DNA of 64,000 nt from Benincasa hispida (Eukaryota > Streptophyta > Magnoliopsida > Cucurbitales > Cucurbitaceae): the NCBI RefSeq assembly GCF_009727055.1, contig NW_024065302.1:56566-120565 (forward strand), in the 5' to 3' direction. Below are positions 58,087 to 64,000 of this stretch, piece after piece; the stretch's first letter is position 1, and every line of letters begins with the position of its first letter. Under the pieces are notes generated by a model. The model did not search any database, was not told the DNA's origin, and saw only the letters and a list, made by a program, of their open reading frames with translations. A program made the translations under genes and the position numbers.

Positions 58087-58914
58087 GTCTTGAAAAAACG
58101 ATTTCAAATTTCTTCCGGAGATGATTTTACATTAATCAAATTATATAACCATTACATTACATATTGATTACAGGAACCTCTCTCTCTATGTATATTGTAG
58201 AAGATTATTTGTCTTAGGGAGCTATTTAACCCATCGATGTAAATTGATATTGATTTTTATATTTTGATGTTAAACGGATTAAATTCTGAGTTTGCACACT
58301 AATTTTGTAATTGCAGCAGTCTAGGCACAATAATAATAATTATAAGATTGTTTTAATAATGGGGATATGATTATTTTTTAACGACTAGCTGCACCTAAGT
58401 CACACTTTCCCTTTCTTACACACTAAAAAAATAATTTTTGATAATTTTTGACAATTTTTAATTGGGTGTAATAGGAGATAAACAATAAATAGTGTATAGT
58501 CCAGGCTATAACAAGATTTTTCCTTTTTTTTAAAAAAAAAATTGATCACTTTTGAAATTTGTCTTAGAAAAACGATTTCAAATTTCTTCTGGCTAGGATT
58601 TTACATTAATCAAAGTATATAGCCGTTACATTACACATTGATTATATATATCTATCGTACAAGATTATTTGGGTTTGTGAGGTAGCTTATGACAAGCATC
58701 ATTATTGTTTTGTCTCAATTAGTAGCGGATCCTAAATTTTTTGTCAAGGGAGCTATTTAACACATCGATGTATGTTCGATATTAATTTTTATATTTTGAT
58801 GTTAAACGGATTAAATTATAAGTTTGCACATTAAATTTGTAAGTTGTATTAATAATACCAATGACCACAATAATAATAATAAGATTGTTTTTAATAATAC
58901 GTTTATGATTATTC
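58087..58914. repeat. Diverged direct duplication, two units
   Basis: The unit at 58087-58378 and the unit at 58561-58914 share AACGATTTCAAATTTCTTC, GATTTTACATTAATCAAA, ATATTTTGATGTTAAACGGA and TAATAATAA in order. The second has about 60 extra bases (TAGTAGCGGATCC region). Confidence 0.7.
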
Positions 58915-60370
58915 TTTCAATATTCTTTAAAAATTTTGTATTGTATTTAATAAAACACTAAATATTCAATTTTGTATTGGATCTTACAAAAAGTCGATTA
59001 AATTAGTTAAATTGGATATAAAGTTGAAAGGTCGCACACTTTTTAACATTTAGAATTGGTTGGAAGCAACTCTCAAAATTTATAAACCGATCTTTTAATG
59101 TAACGAATTAAGTTTGTTCAGATTACAAATAAATGTCTTTTGTAGAGCATGTTTGAAATCACTCGTCACGCTCACAATCACTTATAATTTAAAATTAACT
59201 TGTTCAATGGTCTATTAATTAGTATCATCTTATTATGCAATTTGAGGTGGTTTTCATAGCTCGAAAGAACTTTTGCATCATGGATTTAAGTAAGTACTAG
59301 AATCAACAAATTAAGCACACATGTTCAAACTCACTTTCAAACTTTTAAACGTGATTTTCATACCATTAAAATTCATTCTAAATGATTAAAATCATGTTTT
59401 AGAATGATTATGAATCTAACCAAATAATTTTAATCATTTCAAAATTATCTTTCAAACATGACTTAATCATAATTCAATATTAACAAAAGTGTTAAAACTA
59501 TCAACTAGAACATGAAGTAAAGGTGGTTTGACTTAGAGTAATTTTATGATGGGTGACTCTTTAGAAACTTATAAAGCAAGTTTGAAAACTTTCTTATTTT
59601 TTAAAATTAATGAAAAGAAAATAATGCATTGAAAAATTAATTGATTAGCTGGTATAAATCAATATATAGTTTGTGCAGGGCTATCAATTTCATAATGCAT
59701 GAGCTTTTACTCCAGCATTATTTTATATTTTGATTTAAATTTTGAAGAAAGGATTGAATCTCTAACTTAGAAGACTGTGTCAATTTCGAAGGGAGGATTG
59801 AATCTCTAACTTTTATATTTTGATTTAAATTTCGAAGGGAGGAAGACTGTGTCCTTGTATTCGAAATATCTTGATATCTCAAATAGCTTGAAATATTGAG
59901 AATTTCAACTGTTTTCCAAAAGCACTTTCAAAATCATTGAGGTGAATAAAAAATTAAGGGCAATATTAATTTATATTCTTAAATTTTGGAAGTTTTATCA
60001 ATTTAAATTTTGAACAAAGAATTGTATTGGTTTAAACCCTTAACTTTGAGAGTTGTATCAATTTAAACTCTGTACTTTTTGAATTGTATCCATTTAAACC
60101 CCAAATTAATAATGGTATCATTTTGAATCTGAACTTTTATAAACTTTCATAAGTGTATCCATATAAAACATATTGGAGGGATTAAGTTGATACAATTATG
60201 AAAGTTTAGTGTCTAAATTGATATACTTATAATAGTTCACAATTTAAATTGATATAATTACTAGTTTGGGGTTTAAATTGATACCACTTCCAAAGTTTAG
60301 GGTTTAAATTAATATAATTATTAGTTTATGGATTAATTTGATACAACATTCAAAATTTAGGTGTATAAAT
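58915..60370. other. AT-rich stretch with degenerate repeats
   Basis: 59740-59840 has a direct repeat (GGATTGAATCTCTAACTT twice). From 59990 to 60365, words TTTAAATTGATA and TATCAATTTAAA recur every ~40-60 bp in both orientations. No gene is supported. Confidence 0.55.
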
Positions 60371-61015
60371 TGATATTTGTCTAAAAATTGAAAAAGAGAG
60401 AGAGAGAGAAAAGAATATGATTTTACATGGCACAAACATTAGATGTACTTGAACATATGCTTCAATTCATTAATAAAAATGGCTGGATCTTTTTTTTAAA
60501 AAAAATTAATAACAACAACCACCATAATAATAATAATAATAAAAGTACCTGGATCAAATAAGTTTGAGATTCGAATCAAACTTTACTCACTGAATATCGC
60601 TCAACTACTCACTCTTGGAGTACAAATGTCTTAAATTGAATTTCCACATTTACATGTTTTTAAAACATAAGCTCAATTACAATAAATACAAAAAAAAAAA
60701 AAAAAAAAATTGTTTTTTTTTTTATTTAAAAAAAAGAATACTCAGAAATCCATTTAAAAGTTGTAACATTACTACTGGCAATTCATAAATGTTCAAAACC
60801 ACCCTTATATAGTAAGTCCATAAAAAATTTTGGATAGAAATTGAGATGATAGCATGTAGTCCCAAAATTTGTTATGACTCACCGATATACTATTTTCAAT
60901 TCTAGTTTTCTTCCGATAGTAGTTTTGATCCATTTATATTAAAACTTCAATGTAACCTCAAAACATTTAAAAGAATAAGAATACTTTAGAAATTAATAGC
61001 AAAATTTGGGGATAT
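60371..61015. other. AT-rich stretch, nothing recognised
   Basis: It has a GA microsatellite at 60390-60410, a poly-A/poly-T pair at 60690-60735, and a short perfect palindrome GTTTGAGATTCGAATCAAAC at 60561. Confidence 0.5.
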
Positions 61016-62060
61016 ATATACATACACTATTTAGAAGGGTTTAATAGGTGGAGAAACTTTTGATTTTACCTTTTGTCTCTTTTAGATAATGGTCATATGA
61101 TTATGTTAGGTAATTTGACATTTGAATGATTAAATAAACATTTTTTTTCTTATTATTGGGGATCACATGTAAAAAGAAAAAAAAAATCTTTTCTTTCATG
61201 TTAATTTAAAGTTTGTCAGTAAGATGATAATCAAATCATCCAATAGAAAAAAATAAAAAAATAAAAAAAATTATCACAAAATTTAAGAAAATTAATATAA
61301 AATTAAAAGAATAATAAAATCATCAAAATTAAAATAAAAAATATTAAGAGAGAATTATCAATAAATTTAAGAAAAAGTAGTACAAAATTAAAAGGACAAT
61401 AAAATCATACCAATCTAAATATCAACTACATTTTTTAACTAGGTGAGTACGAATTTTAGAAAAATAATAATAATGATTTTGTTCCTATTGAATTTCGAAA
61501 TTTGGAAAATAATCCATGTCAATTAAAATATAACAGTTTTTTTTTTTTAATAAGATGATAATTATCACAAAATCTTAAAAAAATATTACAAAATATTTTA
61601 GTTTATATATTATTTTTTACATGTTTAATTTACATATTCTTTTATAATACATCGTATACATAATTAAAATAACTATTATTATTTCTCACCCAACTTCCAA
61701 AATTTTTATCAATGTTTTGTCATGACTTATTTAAAGAAATAAAATTCTTTTATTCATAAATTAAACTTGTATTATTAAAATATAATAAATAAGTTATTTT
61801 ATAAACGGTACGCAACACGTGCGATACACGTAATATTAAATTAATACTATCTAGAAGCAATTATGGAGGAGAAACTTTTGATTTATCCTTTTGCCCTTTA
61901 GAGGATGGTCATAAGATTATCTTAGGTAATTTAGCATTTAAATCATTAAATAAACTATTTATTCCCTACTTTAGCATAAAAGAAAAAAAAAAAATAAAAC
62001 TCCCCTATATTTTAGCATCACACGTGAAGGGATTTTTTTTTATTAAAAAAAAACACATTT
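61016..62060. repeat. Diverged duplication about 835 bp apart
   Basis: 61020-61165 and 61850-61990 share GGAGAAACTTTTGATTT, CCTTTTG, GGATGGTCAT or AATGGTCAT, TTAGGTAATTT and ATTAAATAAAC in order. The spacer is AT-rich without a gene. Confidence 0.6.
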
Positions 62061-62345
62061 TATATCTAATTAATATCTATATCACCTAAATAAAGGGATT
62101 ATTTTTTTAAAAAATTACATTTGATCTCTAACTAATATGTACTTCATTTTAAATAAAAATATCACATTTGATCTCTAACTAATATTTTACATACAATGAT
62201 TTTTTTAAAGAAAATACCACATTTTATCTCTAATTAATATCTATTTCACATTAAATAAAGATTTTTTTTCAAATCACATTTTATCTGTAATATTGACTTC
62301 ACCTCACATTTTATTTCTATTATCTATCTCATGTTAAATAAAGGG
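62035..62345 (+). repeat. Degenerate tandem repeat of about 60 bp
   Basis: About five units are built on CACATTTTATCTCTAATTAA, ATATCTATTTCAC and AAATAAAGGGATTTTTTT. Confidence 0.6.
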
Positions 62346-63150
62346 ATTTTTTTAAATAAAAAATCTATCTATCTAACTAAATTATTTTCGTAAAATCAAA
62401 TTAGAATTTCAAATCTACATTTTCTCTATAAATGGTTGAGTTAGACCTTTAATTTCTATTAGGTATCTCCTCTTCATTTTTTTCTTTTTGTTTTGGTTTT
62501 AATTTTGTTAACCCACCCTCCCTATTTTTAAAAAGTTTTTTTGTAGTGTGTTTTTAAGCATCAATGGCACATTTTTGTGTTTCTTTCTCTTCTTTTTTTT
62601 TCAATTTTTTTTTTTCCTTTTTTCCCTTTTCAAGACTAGAAGTAGTTGGGTATAACACCTCCAATTCTTTTTATTTATTTAAGGTAATTATCTTTTTCAA
62701 TTTTTTTTTCTTATCATTTAACATTTTTTTGACCTTTACGTGAGATTAAGATATAGATTGAATAATCTTCTTTTAAAAGTAAAATATAATCTTTTTTTAA
62801 AAAAAATTAAATAGTAGTTATAAATGTATTAAAATATGTTTTTTTATTTCCAATAAAAGTGATTAGTTTTTTATTAGAATTTTTTTAAAGTTTCATATTA
62901 TTAATTTGTTTGTTCTTTTATTATCAAAGATTTAAATTAAGAGATCAAAATTTAATTCGAAAACTTAAAAAAAAAATTGTTTTAAGAAAATATATTAATT
63001 CAAATTTATTTTGAGTAATATGAAAAGAATAAGGATCAAGATTCATATTTTAATTAACTTATACATTTATCTTTCACATTCAACGTTATGAAATACACAC
63101 AAAACACGTAGTTCCGATAAATATAAATATATAGACGAAAAAAAAAAAAA
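62346..63150. other. AT-rich stretch, nothing recognised
   Basis: Poly-T and poly-A runs dominate. No coding frame or RNA signal is supported. Confidence 0.5.
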
Positions 63151-63369
63151 AGAAAAGAGTGTGCAGGGAAGACATTCCCATTGGCAGAGGGATACGAGGG
63201 GTAGAAGCTTCAGTTTCAGTACTCTCTGCCAAACCCCTTAAGATAAGTTTGATGCATTTACCCAAATACACACGCCATATCCCCAACCCATGCCTCTACC
63301 AAATCCTATCGTTTTTAGCCCTAACCCTAACCCACTTTACCTCTATTTAATATCTTCTCGGCTTTTGAA

Positions 63370-63440
63370 ACCGAACGTAGCTCAACTATCGTAGTTTATA
63401 TGTGAACGATTATAAATTTATGGTTCGAATCTTTTTATAT
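63370..63440 (+). repeat. tRNA-derived SINE-like unit
   Basis: ACGTAGCTCAACTATCG resembles the start and A box of a tRNA-derived SINE. GGTTCGAATC (63422-63431) is an exact B-box core, with about 45 bp between them. It is not a folding tRNA gene, since the anticodon arm is not evident. The 3' end was not located. Confidence 0.45.
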
Positions 63441-63519
63441 TTTGTTATACTATGGAATGTGTTCTTCGACCTTAAATAATATCTAATAACATTCTAAACT
63501 TTTTCTAAATGTCAAACAA

Positions 63520-63690
63520 GTCTATAAAGTCATGTTAGGTAACCCTTTGATTATTGTTTTTGGTATTTGAAAATTATGCTTCTTTTCTTACTTTTTATTT
63601 ATCATGCTTTTTATAGTTCCTAACCAAACACTTGATTTATTAATCAAATGCCAAAAAAAAGAGTTAAAAACTTTTTTTTTTTTTTTTTAA
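63520..63690. repeat. Possible third copy of the dispersed repeat seen at 1680
   Basis: TTTGATTATTGTTTTTGGTA, TTTGAAAATTATGCTT and a later CCAAACACTTGATTTATTAA resemble the ends of the 1680 and 3610 repeats. The match is loose. Confidence 0.3.
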
Positions 63691-64000
63691 TTTTCAAAAC
63701 TTGACTTGATCCTTTAAAAAACTCTTAAAAAGTAGATAACATAATAAAGAAGTTAATAGGTGAAAGTATTATTTATAATTTGTCCACGTTGATCGTGTCT
63801 CATTGTAGAATCTTCTTGTCCTACGCTGTCGTCTCCGCCTATAATTCACACGCCGAAAGGAAAAAAGAGAGGGAGAGGAAGAAGAAAAAAAGAGGAATGA
63901 GGAAGAAGATATATAAAAATATATATTAAGGAGAGAGAATATGCATGGGAAGAGAGAATTATATATATATATTTATTTATTTATTTATATTTATACATTG
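63691..64000. other. Right edge of the window, no gene seen
   Basis: It includes a purine-rich GAGAGGGAGAGGAAGAAGAA tract (63868) and ATATATAT/TATTTATTTA microsatellites, which is promoter-like texture only. Confidence 0.4.

Noticed and set aside
60561..60580. Perfect 20-bp palindrome around ATTCGAAT
   Set aside because: Short, isolated and AT-rich. No feature around it gives it a role.
63318..63334. CCCTAACCCTAACCC reminiscent of telomere repeats
   Set aside because: Only about two and a half units, and the plant repeat is CCCTAAA. Too short to be an interstitial telomere.

Overview
The window is plant nuclear DNA: it is AT-rich, its genes have introns with GT-AG borders, and most of it is nested transposable elements. 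The Ty3/gypsy gag, the Ty1/copia gag-pol and the 'envelope-like' protein remnants resemble, from memory of the families, elements common in Cucurbitaceae, so a cucurbit is the best guess. No database search was possible.

Only two host genes look functional. At 692-2758 (minus) there are four exons of a Rho GDP-dissociation inhibitor whose last exon lies left of the window. At 56276-57421 (plus) there is a complete two-exon dCTP pyrophosphatase (MazG fold). Everything else supported is mobile, viral or repetitive.

Layout: 5043-16507 is a Ty3/gypsy-type element with a broken gag, no visible pol, long tandem-repeat arrays, a 33-bp minisatellite in its LTR, and a truncated minus-strand copia element inside a minisatellite tract. 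16508-20690 has no gene but holds MITE-like hairpins. 20690-31440 is endogenous pararetrovirus (Caulimoviridae-like) DNA in two opposed blocks, split by a 5393-bp CACTA transposon (21215-26607) with clean terminal inverted repeats and a TTG target duplication. No transposase is visible in the CACTA element. It carries fragments of at least four unrelated host genes on one strand: a BCS1-like AAA-ATPase, an extra-large G protein, an ABC1 kinase and a SIT4-phosphatase-associated (SAPS) protein. This is the most notable object in the window.

33479-55505 is a stack of retroelements. A minus-strand copia element with an envelope-like gene is the host layer. Into it went a plus-strand copia element that lacks its reverse transcriptase domain, a hAT-type MITE, and three solo LTRs of one family, each with a 5-bp target duplication differing by one transition. 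57560-64000 is gene-poor, with local duplications and a SINE-like unit near the right edge.

Three assembly scars are visible. An exact Nextera mate-pair junction adapter sits at 41225-41262. Two single-N joins (25020 and 48275) are each flanked by an unmerged direct repeat of 48 and 38 bp.
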